64,000 nt of DNA, from the NCBI GenBank assembly GCA_018873225.1, contig JAEILZ010000004.1:1240001-1304000 (forward strand). Direction: 5' to 3'. The notes below the pieces were generated by a model. The model was not told where the DNA came from and did not search any database. It saw only the letters and a program-made list of their open reading frames with translations. Both the position numbers and the translations under genes were made by a program. This stretch comes from [Phialemoniopsis] sp. UDSM-2020 (Eukaryota; Ascomycota; Sordariomycetes; Thyridiales; Thyridiaceae). Each line of letters begins with the position of its first letter. Positions within the stretch are counted from its first letter, which is position 1. Shown piece after piece: positions 12,401 to 24,700 of the stretch.

Positions 12401-15400
12401 TCAACAGACTAGGTTCAGCAGGCTTTACGCGCCGGATGAGCCATTTCCAGACGTGACTATTGAACGGGCCATTACAGCCATCCCTGGGAACCATCCCTCG
12501 TCCCAAGGCAGCAAATCAGCACAGAGCGTCATTGAAAGGATGCGCGAACAAAAGCTGACAAGCAAGCCGAGCCCGATAGACTCATTCCAATCGACAAACA
12601 TATTGTCAAGACTATTGCCGAAGCACATACTCCTTGCTCAGCATCACCGTCCTGAAACACCCTATCCCGCTACCCGCATTCTTGGGAGACGTTTCCCTTC
12701 TGGCTGCGTTTATCGCCCACGTCGAAAATGCGAAACACTTCGCCTTTCGCCCCGGCCCCGGCCACTGAGGAATGCTCACGGCGCTCCGTTGTTTCGTCGC
12801 GTGGGCGCCGAGGTGCCCCAAGGACGAGGGGCCTGCCTGCTTCTGCTTCGTGTTTGAAACATCGGCTTTCGTCCCAAACTGACAGGCCACCACCAAGTGT
12901 TTTTTCGTCCCATCCATCCTCGTCGAATGACAGGGGGCGATGTGTGGCTTGTCGGGCTAGCGCCAGAGGCTAGGCCCAAGCTCCCCTGGGCGAAGGGGGT
13001 GTGTCTTTACAACACCACTGTAGCGGGTTCACGAAGCACAGGCCAGCACTGGGCGTCTGTGTCAAACCGTCCATGTCCCAGCAGATGGCATCTGTGACGT
13101 GCCCGCTGATTCGAAACCGCTTCAGCTGCACGACCGATGACGAACATTTAAAAGATGTTCGTATTATCGACAGGGCTGGACCCCCGACAACGATAACCTA
13201 ATTGATGATAAGCGTCTAGTGCTACAGAAGCTGTCGCACCCAAAGCGTAGCGCTTTACTCAACAGCGACGCCTCAACACATTGTGCACATGGACTTGACT
13301 GCTGGCAAGCGGGATGGCGCAAAAACGGCGACATGGCTGCCCTGGCCCACGGTCGGGCGACCTTCGCTGTCAGCTGTGAGCCACGGTTAGAGAGTCTCTG
13401 GATTCGAAGGAGCAGAGCGAGAAAAGACAAAAAAAAAAAAAGATGTCTTAGAAGACTCGAGGCCTGGGCGAGGCGGTGCTCCAGCTTTCTCCCAAGATGC
13501 AGTCAGATGGCGCGAAACCTTATTTTCGACCACCTGTGGCTGCTCACCCGACCGCCTGGAGGCTATGCACTGTGGCTGCCCGGACCTCCGTTGCAAGAGG
13601 GCCTTCTTCAGCGGACCCCAATCCACTAAGAACCTGAGAAAGGAAGGCCGCCTTTCCGATCTAAGAAAAGCGTTATTTGTCAGACGCTAACCCAGGACCC
13701 TTTTCTTCGGTGTCACCCAGAGATTCTCTACTTGTAGAGCAATGTCGGGGGAAGACTTTGCTTGCTCCTACTAGTCATGCATCCAGACTATGCTCCAGGC
13801 CGTCTCCTGCGGCGTCCCGACGATCTCCCGCTACGAGGCACATCTGGGTGCTTTGGGGCAGCCACTGACGACAAGCATCACTCTGTTCCTGATGGAAGAC
13901 GGCATGGCGTGGCGCATCTCGTTGATTTGCAATTGTTCAGAGAGTTAATCGGGCTCCATGGTCCACAGACAACCTCCGCACGTACCTTCAACCCTTTCAA
14001 GTACAAATAAGGTAGGTACTTGACGAGAAGATGAGAAAACCCTGGCCACGTCAGCCAGGTACACCAGTAGTCCTGGTCCGGGTTGCCTGGGAGCCGGATG
14101 ATCGCCGGATCTCCGGGTTTGAGGTGAGCAGGCGTAAGGTACGGGGGTCTTTTCCAGATCTGCCCATGTACAGAACCATGGAACACATCTAGAAAGATTC
14201 AAAGGGAACCTCTGTTCCCCTCAGAAAAAGGAGTGATCAAATCCCTCATCAAGTGAGACAAGTCTAGACTACCTTCTGGTGCCATGCGCTGTAGGGTCGG
14301 CCAACAATCCCAAATGGCTCCTGGCATGTCTCACTTGCCATCTGACTGCTGGTCTAGACGTTTTCGAAGCCAGTCTCGCAGCGGGCACGTGTGGCAGACC
14401 TTTGTCCCCGTTGCGAAATGGTTAGCAAGTCTCAACAAGTGCCGTTGTTCTCTTTCGACTGCCGTCGTCCTTGAGTAAACGATCCGGATACCACGAGTCA
14501 GTGTCGTTCAGTGCCATAATTCTCTCAACGCAAATGTCAGCAACAGCAGTTGTAGACATTGACTCTATTCCTAAGGCGTGGTGACGACCTTGAGAGTATC
14601 CGGTTGTCCGATGGCGTGTATGTAAAATGCAATGTTCGCTCCGGTGTCTCTCACGATGCACCATGTAACCCCAAACCGTCTATCGATGCATTGCGGCTAA
14701 GTTCAAAGGCCTCTCTTACCATCTGTATACCACCACACACGCCTCTGTAGCGATAATTTGCCGTTCGCGAAGGTCACATGCTGCCACTTGACTACTATGC
14801 GTACCTGCATCTTGCATATCTACCAGGGTTGTCTTCATCTGGATCTTTTCAAATAACCATCTCGCTCGCTTCAGAAATACTCAGGAGGTAAGAGAAGTCT
14901 AGATGTAGACAGAGTTATATCGCAAGGGGTTTTGAGATGAAGGATCGCCACGGCTTACTGTAGGCTGTTGGTTCGACATCGTGTGCACTCTTCATAGTTG
15001 TGAATATCTATCTGAACAAATTGAACGTAGCAATTTGCAAAGAAGCAGATATTGATGCTCTACCACCGAAGCCCATAGCAGTGCTTTCAAATGTGTTAGG
15101 AACGCTATAGCTGCAATAATCCATGTTTTTCTTTCTTGCCTAATATAACAGCAGGAAAATTGACAGATATATTTAAAGCATACATTCTTCAGCTTATTGA
15201 AAAGACGAGACGACATGTTCATAAGTTTCGTCAAAGTAGCAACCCGTGAGGAAGGTCTTGACAACACAAAGAAAGAAAAAGCACGTGTTTTCTCTATTCA
15301 CTTGATGTCCATATGGCCCATGGCCTTTAGTCTTCTTAGATGTGTTGCGGCGAGAATATGTGTTATATATAGGATTGGCTTTATAAGACATCAAGATTCT

Positions 15401-16031
15401 TCATAATTGCTATTTCAAGCAATATCTACTTCGCTCAAACAAGCAAAGTCGAATGCTCTAGGGCAACTTGACCTATCAAGTTTTGTTAGACAGAGTTATT
15501 CAAGTCAGTCCAAACCCCCGTCTTCATCATTCTCTCTGATCCTCGAATCATACCTTGCTTCCCGCATTGCGATCCCCAGACCCATTACCCTTACATGAAC
15601 CTTCAACGTGAACGAGTCACTTCGAGTGTAGCGAGCGTTTTCTTGAGTTGTCGAGCACTCACACACATGGTCTTGAGCCATATGTCAATACTGCAAGGCC
15701 TCGCCACGGCAATGGTCATGGCAACGACAACACAGGCAACATCATATATGATTCAAGAATTCCATTTCCTATCAGCAAATTGCCCTCAAACTCCTTGCCA
15801 GCCATGTTGTCGGTGGGGTATGGGTATGGGTATATCAGAGATGAAAAGAAGCCAGAAGCTAGCAACATGGAAAGAAAACCCATCGCTTTCAACCCCCTCC
15901 GTCTTTCGGGAGCAGCTTTTGTCCTGCTTCATTTCTTTTCCAGCAGGCACCTCTCGCTTTTGTTCTGTCATAGAGCAGAAGTCACCGCCATCATTTTAGT
16001 CGGTAGTTTGGAGAGCCTGCAATCTCCTCAC
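9424..16031. other. Long intergenic region, no gene recognised
   Basis: 6.6 kb without a supportable gene. The first ~600 bp is probably promoter and leader of the unknown protein gene on the minus strand. The rest contains only short, biased-start open frames with no recognisable motif. An A13 tract lies at 13429-13441. A visibly AT-richer island runs from about 14.9 to 15.45 kb. Nothing resembles a reverse transcriptase, a transposase or terminal repeats. Confidence 0.5.
13429..13441 (+). repeat. A13 homopolymer
   Basis: Thirteen consecutive A on the plus strand, the longest homopolymer I noticed in the window. It could be a retroposon tail or a nucleosome-excluding element; no flanking duplication was recognised. 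Confidence 0.6.
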
Positions 16032-18116
16032 TCAGCGCCACAGGTCCATCCTCTCCCTCCTCTTCTCGCCAGACGAGCTCTTCGGCCTAGGCCACTCGTC
16101 CACCGCACTGCTGCTCCCTCGCCTCTGGCCACCGCCTCCGGGCCCGCCGGGCATATCCGGCACAGCCAGGAAGGAGCCCGATCCATCTCCCATGAAGACA
16201 CTCCTCCTCGCGCCCGCTCCCATAGACATGTCCGCGCCTAGGCCGTAGCTGCTGGTTGGCCGACCCGAACTGCCGCCGACGCCGGGCAACGGTCCTTCTG
16301 GAGAGACCATGACCATGCTCCAGTCCAGATCATCGTCGCCCTTGACGTAGACCTCGAGCGTCTGCACTTGCTTCGGCGCGATCATCGACGCGAACGGGTT
16401 GTTGCTGCTGAATCGCGGATTCTGCTGCTGCTGCTGCTGCTGCTGGGACGCGAAGCCTGATTTCGGGGGCGATTGAGAGTTCGCGAAGGGCTGGCCGTAC
16501 TGCTGTGGCGGGGCGAAACCGGGGGAGTTGTGAGGAGAGAGGAAGCCGTTGGCTGCGACAGCCGGGCCGAGACTGACAGGGCTGCGGCCTGAGGCGTAGG
16601 ATGAGGAAGAGCCGCTGGAAGCTGGCCGGCGAGAGCTGGCATCCGCGAAGCCCGGCATCGGTGGCGGCAGTCCGAGGAGCAGGTTTTGAAAGTCTGGGTC
16701 GCGCACATAAACCGACCTCAGCTTTGGGAGTCCTCCGGAGTGGAGTGATCCGGAAAGGTAAGTATAGTAGGAGCTGGTGATGCCAGCGTAGGGGTTGCTC
16801 GACGAGTCAGCCGAGATCTCGTAGTTGAGTGTCCTCAGCGAGCCAGAGGCGAGAGGTACAATCCTCTGGGTTCCAGCCGCAATGGGCAGTGCTGCAGTCA
16901 CCGTCTCGACGATGGTGAGGTGCTTGAGTGCAGGTGCCAAGCCCAAGATAGCTTGTAGGTGCCAAGGCTTGACGCCGGTGGTTGTTAGGGAGAGAAGCTT
17001 AAGTGACATCCGTGCATCGGCACGCCGCAGGTATTCTCTGAAGCCTTCAGCGGTGATGTGCGGAACACCTTTCAGGACGAATTCTTCGAGGGGTGGAAAG
17101 TCGGGTACCATGTCGTTGTACATGAATATCTGATCTCCAAAGGCACTCGTATCAGTCACCTTGAGGGCTCGCAGATTTCTTAACGCGCCCAGAACATGCC
17201 GTAGATGAAGTGGCTCCATGTTCACCTTGACTAGCTCAAGAACCTCGAGGTTGGGCCATATCCTGCCGCCGGCCAGGTCCTCCAGACTGCGCTCCGCGCC
17301 CCCCATAAAGGTCATCTTTCTCAGATTGTGGCACCTGGCTTGCACCTCCAGTCTCAATGTCAGGTACGGAGGCTCGTCCATGAAGAGTCCCTCAGGAAGG
17401 TCGACATAGCGGAGATTAGGCAAGACGGCGATAGTACGTGCTAGATCCGCCTGACATGATTCTCGTAGCATGTATGGCGTTTTGAGAAATTCAACGATGG
17501 GACCAAGCCTGGCTGGATCTTCGCGAAGTGTTCGGCATAGCAGCTTGAGGCGCGCCTGAGCCACATCTTCGGGCTCGCCATTGCGGTCAAAGAACGAGCG
17601 GCGCTTGCGCTTGTCAGACAGGTAAATTTCGCGGTCGCAGTAGTGAACCGTCTCGATTCGGACGCTATGGTAGCTGGAGGAAATGACAGTTGTTAGCATG
17701 TGCTCTTCTTGGCGAAGGGAAATGGCATTGTTAACGTACAGCTGCTTCACGGCCTCTGTCCTCCAGCGCCGACAGGTCAAGGCGCAGTGGGCAAGGTCGC
17801 GTATGTCACAGAGCATGCATGCATCCTCAAGGCTGGACTGCTCGCAAGTCTCGTAGGTTTCATCCTGTGAATGGGGGCAGACGAGCGCAAAGATGCGCGC
17901 CAGGACGTTGGGCGGAAGGGCGGCGAGAGCCTGGGCGGAGCGCCGAGTCGGGAGGTGTGGCGGAGAGCCGGGAGCTAAGAATTGGCTCTGGCTTTGCGGG
18001 GGAGCACCGCTGAAGCCGGCATGGTGGTGTTGGTAGTTGGCGAAATCTCCCTCAGAGGCTCCCTTCTTCTTGTCGCGCTTCTTGAAGAACTTCATCTTGC
18101 TTAGGGAGAGCCTCAT
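16032..18116 (-). CDS. F-box protein with leucine-rich-repeat-like region
   Basis: Predicted substrate adaptor of an SCF (Skp1-Cullin-F-box) ubiquitin ligase. Intronless, 694 aa from the ATG at 18116 (a second ATG at 18095 is possible; upstream in-frame codons have only a GTG). A basic start (MKFFKKRDKKKG) leads to an F-box at about 65-128: ALPPNVLARIFALV, then DLAHCALTCRRWRTEAVKQLY. The F-box carries an insertion rich in Cys and acidic residues (EQSSLEDACMLCDIRD), so it is atypical. Residues ~220-470 show irregular leucine-rich repeats (LPNLRYVDLPEG, WPNLEVLELVKVNM, LRNLRALKVTDT, LKLLSLTTTG). The C-terminal third is Gly/Ser/Pro-rich with a Q8 tract. The ligase role follows from the F-box; the target is unknown. 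Confidence 0.85.
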   Translation of the reverse strand: MRLSLSKMKFFKKRDKKKGASEGDFANYQHHHAGFSGAPPQSQSQFLAPGSPPHLPTRRSAQALAALPPNVLARIFALVCPHSQDETYETCEQSSLEDACMLCDIRDLAHCALTCRRWRTEAVKQLYVNNAISLRQEEHMLTTVISSSYHSVRIETVHYCDREIYLSDKRKRRSFFDRNGEPEDVAQARLKLLCRTLREDPARLGPIVEFLKTPYMLRESCQADLARTIAVLPNLRYVDLPEGLFMDEPPYLTLRLEVQARCHNLRKMTFMGGAERSLEDLAGGRIWPNLEVLELVKVNMEPLHLRHVLGALRNLRALKVTDTSAFGDQIFMYNDMVPDFPPLEEFVLKGVPHITAEGFREYLRRADARMSLKLLSLTTTGVKPWHLQAILGLAPALKHLTIVETVTAALPIAAGTQRIVPLASGSLRTLNYEISADSSSNPYAGITSSYYTYLSGSLHSGGLPKLRSVYVRDPDFQNLLLGLPPPMPGFADASSRRPASSGSSSSYASGRSPVSLGPAVAANGFLSPHNSPGFAPPQQYGQPFANSQSPPKSGFASQQQQQQQQNPRFSSNNPFASMIAPKQVQTLEVYVKGDDDLDWSMVMVSPEGPLPGVGGSSGRPTSSYGLGADMSMGAGARRSVFMGDGSGSFLAVPDMPGGPGGGGQRRGSSSAVDEWPRPKSSSGEKRRERMDLWR
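16422..16445 (-). repeat. CAG8 trinucleotide repeat encoding poly-Gln
   Basis: Eight perfect CAG codons (CTG on the plus strand) in the low-complexity C-terminal part of the F-box gene. Likely length-polymorphic between isolates. Confidence 0.9.
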
Positions 18117-19249
18117 GGTTGTGGGAAACCCACAGCGACATGCACCGGGAGGAAAACAGGAAGGCTCAAAGAGTCGTCGGGAGGAGTGGTGGTGGTAGTG
18201 GTGGTTGGAAAGCGGGAGCTGCCATAGGCCACACTCCACCGCCCGGGCGCGCGAGTGGTGACGTGGGACCCAGCAGTAAGTAGCAGGGACGGGTACCTGG
18301 AGTTGGAGACCAGACTAAAATAAAGTATCCCCAGAAGAGAGAAGTGAAACGAAACGACAGGGAGGGGCTGGTTGGAAGGATGACGGCGCAGGATGGCGGT
18401 GGAGCGAGTAGACTAGGCGGGGGAACACAGAGGGCGGCAAATACAGAGGAGTTGATCGGGCTAGGTTTTTTGAACATTGATCTGATGAAAGAGTGAATGT
18501 TGCCTCGAATGCATCTTCAGAAAAAAAGACAAAGACGCATACAGGACTGAGGCTTCGTAGATAGTTGGGTGGGTTCTTGGATCAATGGATTACCTGTATC
18601 TGATAAACTCAGCGAAGCGGGAAGTGCGTGAGACACTGGGTTTGGTGATCTACCGAGCCTCCAGTGCCTCCTTACAGTGTGGTTGTGTGCTTTATCCCCG
18701 TGTAATTTGATCCCTGGCCGAATGCACAAAGGGTAGAAGCCACATTGGCCATGATTAGAATCCGACTGCTCTGCAAGGTAGGTATTGGTGGCGATCATGT
18801 GCATTGGAGGAAATCCAGCGCCAATCTTCGTCCGCAGTAGGCAATTGGAAACAATTCATCCTCGCTCTGTCCTTACAGTACGTAGGCAAGGCAAGTTGTG
18901 GAATATTGAAACACTCAAAGATACAGGACTTAGCTCAAGGTTTGATAGTAAATTTTTGAGCACTTCACGTTTGCTTGAAGATATTCACGTCCTGTCCTCC
19001 TCCTCCAGAGCTATGAAATGAAGGAGCAATCTTGAAGCCAGAAACACGGACAGCTTGAGAAACCCGGACAGCTCAAGCTCCTGCAAGTTGCCGCCGGTCT
19101 TGCCCCGCATCCGCCGCCATCGGCGCGCTTTCCAGGATTGGAGTTGACAACCGCCGCCGTGATCCACGCAATACCGTGGGTAGCTTCCGAACTTTTACCA
19201 AACTCCGGTAATTCGCTGCAGACAAAAGTATACATCAGAATTCCTCACC
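18117..19249. promoter_or_regulatory. Divergent promoter region between F-box and reductase genes
   Basis: No gene seen. The minus strand is pyrimidine-rich around 18440-18340, consistent with the core promoter and leader of the F-box gene. The right half should contain the promoter of the plus-strand reductase, but I see no clear TATA box. Confidence 0.45.
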
Positions 19250-20447
19250 ATGGGCCAGAAAACAGCACTGGTGACCGGTGCCACTGGTCTACTCGGGCGA
19301 CAGGTCGTCAGGGCATTCGAGGCCACAGGCTGGACAGTCAAGGGCACTGGTTTCTCTCGAGCCAATGGCACAACTGTCCTCAAGGTTGACCTAGGTAGCT
19401 CCGCCGAGGTTGAGAAGGCTCTAGAGAGTACCAAGTTCGTTCTCAACGCACAATAATCTGGAATCGGCTTCATACATACTGACACTCTGCCAATTCTACA
19501 GGCCTCAAATTGTGGTCCATTGTGAGAAACCCCCCCTCCAACCTACCCAGGCTACTCTAGAGTACTTACTTTGGTAACCAGGTGCCGCAAATCGCTTCCC
19601 GGACAAGGTCGACAAAGACCCAGAGGGAACACGCAAGCTCAATGTTGAGGCGACCGGTGCTCTAGCCCGCCTGTGCGCCCAGCGGGATATCCTGCTCATC
19701 TACATCTCCACCGACTACGTCTTCTCCGGCAAGCCTGGAGAGGCCCCTTACCAGACAGACGCCGCCACAGGTCCGACTAACCTCTATGGCCAAACCAAAC
19801 TCGATGGTGAGACTGCCACGCTGGAAGCCTTCAAGGCCGCAGGCAAGGACGGCCTGGGCGTCGTGATCCGGGTGCCAGTCCTGTACGGCTCGGCAGAGAG
19901 TCCTGCTGAGAGCGCAGTCAACGTGCTCATGGACTCAGTCACCAAGACTCAGAACCCCGGCGCCAAAGTCAAGATGGACCACTGGGCCTTGAGGTATCCG
20001 ACCAACACGGAAGATGTGGGTCGCGTGTGTCACGGTGCGTTTTGTCTCTCCCTTACCTGGTGTGCGCATTCCTCACCAACATAACTCCGCTCCCTTGGCC
20101 AAAACGGGAACACTGTCGTTTGACTAACATGGGTCAACCAAAACCGCGTAGATGTGGCTGTGAAATATCTCGAATCTCAGAACCGCGCTTCGCTGCCGCA
20201 GCTGCTACAGTTTTCCAGCGAGGACAAGTATACCAAATACGAGATATGCCAGCTGTTTGCCGAGATCATGGGTCTGAACATCGACAATATGGAGGCCAAC
20301 ACCGAGGGCAACGACCCCAACGCGAGTGTGCAACGGCCGTATGACTGCCATTTGAGCACAAAGGCCTTGAAGGACTTGGGGATCGACGTAACAACTCAAG
20401 ACTTTGTCGGCTGGTGGCGACGCGAAATGAGGGCATTCAGACACTAA
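19250..20447 (+). CDS. RmlD/MAT2B-like NAD(P)-dependent reductase of the extended SDR family
   Basis: Member of the dTDP-4-dehydrorhamnose reductase-like SDRs that includes MAT2B, the regulatory beta subunit of methionine adenosyltransferase. In fungi a rhamnose or a regulatory role are both open. The N-terminal Rossmann motif is G10-A-T-G13-L-L-G16. STDYVF at 111-116 and Y137-x3-K141 form the SDR catalytic triad region. VIRVPVLYG follows. The length is 317 aa. Exons: 19250-19434, 19502-19521, 19582-20034 and 20152-20447. The second exon is only 20 nt but encodes the conserved PQIVVH strand, and the frame works only if it is included. The first donor is the weak GTTCGT; the better-looking GTACCA seven bases upstream breaks the frame. 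No operon-like partner nearby. Confidence 0.88.
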
Positions 20448-21729
20448 CATCGTAGGACTGAACCTTCCGGCCGGCCGGCCGACCAGCCAAACCAGATACG
20501 GAGCAGGCATGTTAATGACAACAAGACGTGCAACTGGTCATATGAGAGATATTACAACCGGTAATTAAAAGTTACACCAGAATTTCTACCCAACTGAGGC
20601 TTGGTGAGACACTTATTTTACTCTGCGGAGTACGAAGTATAACGCTCCAACGGTGCACTGTTCCCTAAGACAGCCTTCGTGATGTGCTAACGGGAACTGG
20701 CCATCTAAGAGATATTCGGTTAGAATGACATCTCTCTTCTTTTGCTCACGATGGACGCGTTGCTCGGTACTTTTTTGATCTCGCACCCTCATGGCCACAA
20801 AGGCAAGGTCACTCAAACATCACCAAGCCTCAAGGTGGCTAGATTAAGGGTCGCGGTGACACTTAGCTTCAGGACCGGGTCGCTTACAACAAAGCATTTG
20901 GAGATTGTAGATTTGCACACTAAAACTTGTCGGTGGCACAGGGAGTCTATTTCTGGGGAAGGATGTCTTGATCGGCAAGCCGAGCAGTGCAGAGGGAAAG
21001 TTAAAGAGGGAGAGCCTACGAAGGGACGCCCAGCCATCGTCAATGAGGAATGTACTGGAGCTGTCTGTGGGCGCAGGGAGAGCTTCCACACCACCAAGGC
21101 CAAACGAGGGACCACTATGACTTGCGCATGTAAAAGACAAAACGCAGATTGCCGTTTACGGGCTGGTCGGCCCATACCAGGCACGCGCCATCTACTTTTA
21201 GTATGGAGAAGACCACCGTCTCCTACCCGGGGCCCATCCGTGCCATCCCACTTGGCATATTGGACCCGCGCCTGCATAGAAGCTCTGGAATTTAACCTCT
21301 ATCCCTTCTGGCTCTAGTCCGCCAGGCTATTGGGGAGCTGAGATGATGAAGGGAGCGTCCCGACGCGTAAAGCCAGTGCGTCTGCGTGGCTTGGGATTGT
21401 CATGAGAGAATGAGACTAGTCGGGATGGCAGGAGGAGAGAATGGCCTGGAAGAAGAAAACACAGACAAGTGGATGTTTCCTTTTGTTGTCTCTATTCCGT
21501 TTTCCTGATTGCATTTCCTGGATCTCCCAATTGACGGTATTCCCCATCAACTTGCATCACGGATTACAGTAAAATTTGCCAAAGGAATTTGCAGAGAACG
21601 ACAAAAGTCCATATGGGAGGTCTTCCACTAAGAGCTTAGGCTTCCCCAGACCCCTACCGAGATCGCGATACTCTTTACCAGGGTCCCTGTAGCAGATCGC
21701 TGCGGCCTTTACCAGGTTACCAGGTAGCC
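20448..21729. other. Intergenic region
   Basis: No gene supported. A GC palindromic run of CCGG repeats (20467-20480) lies 20 bp after the reductase stop codon and could sit in its 3' UTR. GCGGAGTAC, a variant of the recurrent intergenic GGAGTAC motif, is at 20625-20633. The last few hundred bases should hold the promoter of the RA-PH gene. Confidence 0.45.
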
Positions 21730-24700
21730 ATGTCGGCCAGAGATGACGATGTCGCGGTCGCTGCGCCTCCAATCACACCCAGCAAAAGCGTCTCGCGATA
21801 CCGCAGCTTGCGAGGCAAGAGCGTTTCCGACAAGAACCAGCTCGTTGGCGGCGTCCTCCCAGACGCAGAGGAGCCTCCTCTACCACCCATCGCCCACCAT
21901 GACAGCCACCGCAGCAAGTCGAGCTCGCGGTACAGGCGGCGCGCGCGGTCCGTTGTAAGCCCCAAGAAGGAGCAGCATGTCCCCAACAGCAGGGTCGTCA
22001 CGGCACCAACCATGCCCAACATGCCGCTGGCTCCCAAGCCGCTCAACATCCCTTCCAAGACCAGCTACGGGTCAAAGATGTCCAGCCGCGCAGACACGGC
22101 CTCGGTGTACACCACAGACACACTGGTGAGCCTCGAGAACCGCTTTCCAGCTCCGCCCACATCAGCGCCGCCGCCGGCACCCGTCGCTACGGCCATCACT
22201 GCCGATGTGGCCGTCATTACCACGCCTGTCGAGTCCGAATTTGGGGACGGGGATGCCTCCTCGCAGGATTTCTCGCCAGGCGACGAGAATATGGCGCCAG
22301 AACCCTTGAGGCCGGCGCCGCTGGCGCCCCGGCCACGTCCGTCGCTCACCCAGCACGAGCTGCAGAAGCAGGAGGACCGCAAGCAGGCGGCGCGGTGGGC
22401 CGACGAAGTCGCACGGCTCGAGGCCGAGACCGACAGGATCCTGGCCGAGCAGAAGAAGCGCGACCTCGCGCGCCTGCAGCTGCAGCTTTCCCTGCAGTCG
22501 CCCGTCTCGGCGCGCTCCAAGCCCCGGAGCCCCGTGCTCGAGAAGTTCTCCTTCCTCAAGATCGGCCGGCGCTCCAACGGCAACACCATGTCGCCCGCCT
22601 CGTCGTCGCCGATGGCGTCGCCTGTCTACAGCACCAGGGCGGAGAGCCTAGAGCCAGGGCTCTCGCCCACGGAGTTTGTTGTGGTCAGGCCCTCGTTAAA
22701 GCCTGGAGAAAGAGTACGTTGTCCCATTCAATCTTACAAGCCTTTTATTTTTTCTTGAGCTACGGTAAGACTGACAGTTTGTGCAGCTTGTACGTGTCCG
22801 CTGCCGCCAAATGTCGCTGAACCTGCCCATCAAGGAAGCAGCCAGCGCGGCAGACGTGCTCATCGCCTGCTCCAAGTCGCTCTCGCACCCCATCCACACT
22901 GACACCAGCATTGCCATCGAGGTCTGCGCCAGCCTCGGGCTCGAGCGGCGCCTGCGCCGGTACGAGTGCGTGCGCGACATTCTTGACTCATGGGACGATG
23001 ACGCCCAGAACTCGTTCAAGGTCCTGCCGACCGACGCCTTCGCCGGCGACCGCGACCTCGAGCTGTGCTCCGTGCCGCGCTCGGCCGAGCCGCCGCGCGG
23101 CTTCATCATCAACCTCTACTACTCGCACCGCCCGGGCAAGTGGAACAAGCGCTACGTGACACTGCTCGATACGGGCCACATGTACTGCTCCAAGAAGTCC
23201 CAGACGCGGCCCACGGACAAGGACGTCCAGGTCATCTGCCACTTGTCCACCTGCGACATCTACAGCCCCTCCGAGGCCACGGCCCGCAAGCAGCTCAAGC
23301 CACCCAAGAAGTTCTGCTACGCCATCCGCAGCCAGCGGCCCCCGCGCGCCGTCGCCGCCGAGGGGACGCCCTACGTGCACTATTTCTGCACGGAGGACCC
23401 GGCCACGGCGCACCGCTTCCACGCGCTCGTGCACGGCTGGCGCAGCTGGTACCTCGTCGGCAAGCTCGAGGGCCTGTCGCGCGTCGAGGTCAGCCCTACC
23501 TTCCCCAAGAGGACCACGGCCGCGGAGGCGGCCAAGAAGGTGCTCCCACCGGATCCGCCGGCGCTAACGATGTCGTCGGGTGAGACGGACTCCCCCATCA
23601 TGTCGCCCGTCACGCCGATCCGGTACCACTCCAAGAAGGTCATGAGCCTGATCCGCACGCCGAGTAACAAGCCGCCGCCGAGGCCGCGCTTCACGCTCGA
23701 CGACACACCCTCGCACATCGGTCAGTTTGAGCCCCTGCCCGACTTTGACGTCGCGCTCGGTGACATGACCAAGGAGTTTGAGATCGGCACGCGCCGGCGC
23801 TCGGGCACCCTGCCCGCGAGCTTTGGTGGGCGCCAGTCCGGCATGATCCCCAGGGACCCGACCTTTGCCGCCGGCGGACTGCTTGGCGACAGCTACGAGG
23901 ACCGCAAGAAGCTGCCCCAATCCTCGTCCAAGCCGCACATCTCCTCCTTCGCCATCGACACGGACAACCCCTTCACCGAGGGCTCCCTCCTCAACAGCAT
24001 CTCCACCGCCGCAGAAGACAAGCCCCTCTCGCCCTCCTCCCCGCCAGAGCCATCCTCCTGGCTCCCCTCGGCCGTAGAGCACACCGCCCGCCTGACAAAG
24101 CAGCGCGAGGCCGCCGCCGCCGCCGCCCGCCCCTCCACCTCGTCGGGCGTCCCCTCCTCCTCCTTCGAAAAGGCCGCCGCCCTGCGCGCCGCCCGCTCCC
24201 GCGCCGGGTCCGCCTCGTCCAAGCACCCGCCCCTGCCGCTCCTCAACTTCGCCGCCCTGCCCCCGCACGGCCGGCCCCAAACGAGCGGCGGGCACGGCGT
24301 GAAAGCGCCCGCGGGCACCGCGCACCTGATCGACCTCGCGACCACCGCGAGCGCGCTGGCCCTGCCTGTGTCGGCGTCGACCGCCTCGTCGGCGCGCTTC
24401 CTCGACATCCCGCCACCGCCGCGCAGTGCCGCGCGCAGTGCCGCGAGGCCGCACACGAGCGACGGCCCTCGTAGCGGGGGCGGGAGTGGTCTTCGGAGCC
24501 GGTCGTCGGCCGCGACGCTCGCGAGCCAGGCCTCGTCGTCGGCGTGGTCGGACCACCCGCCTGTCCCCGCGCTGCCGAGCGTCACGTCGCAGCGGTCGAT
24601 GGGGTCGCGCGACGGTAGTGACCTCGGCAGCATGCGGTCTGGTATGCGCAAGGTATCCGAGCCGGCGCTGCACCACAAGCATCAGCAGCAGCAGCAGCAT

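Noticed and set aside
14955..15000. GGTTCGACATC resembling a tRNA B box
   Set aside because: The last bases do not match GGTTCGANNCC and no A box or cloverleaf stems could be paired.
16422..16445. Possible short tandem array of regulatory or CRISPR type
   Set aside because: It is a simple CAG codon run encoding poly-Gln inside a coding frame.
18117..18239. N-terminal extension of the F-box protein to 735 aa
   Set aside because: The extension starts at GTG and its His-rich sequence does not resemble a protein start; the ATG at 18116 begins the basic conserved N-terminus.
23564..24700. 378-codon minus-strand open frame antisense to the RA-PH gene
   Set aside because: Arg/Gly repeats arising from the GC-rich third positions of the sense gene.
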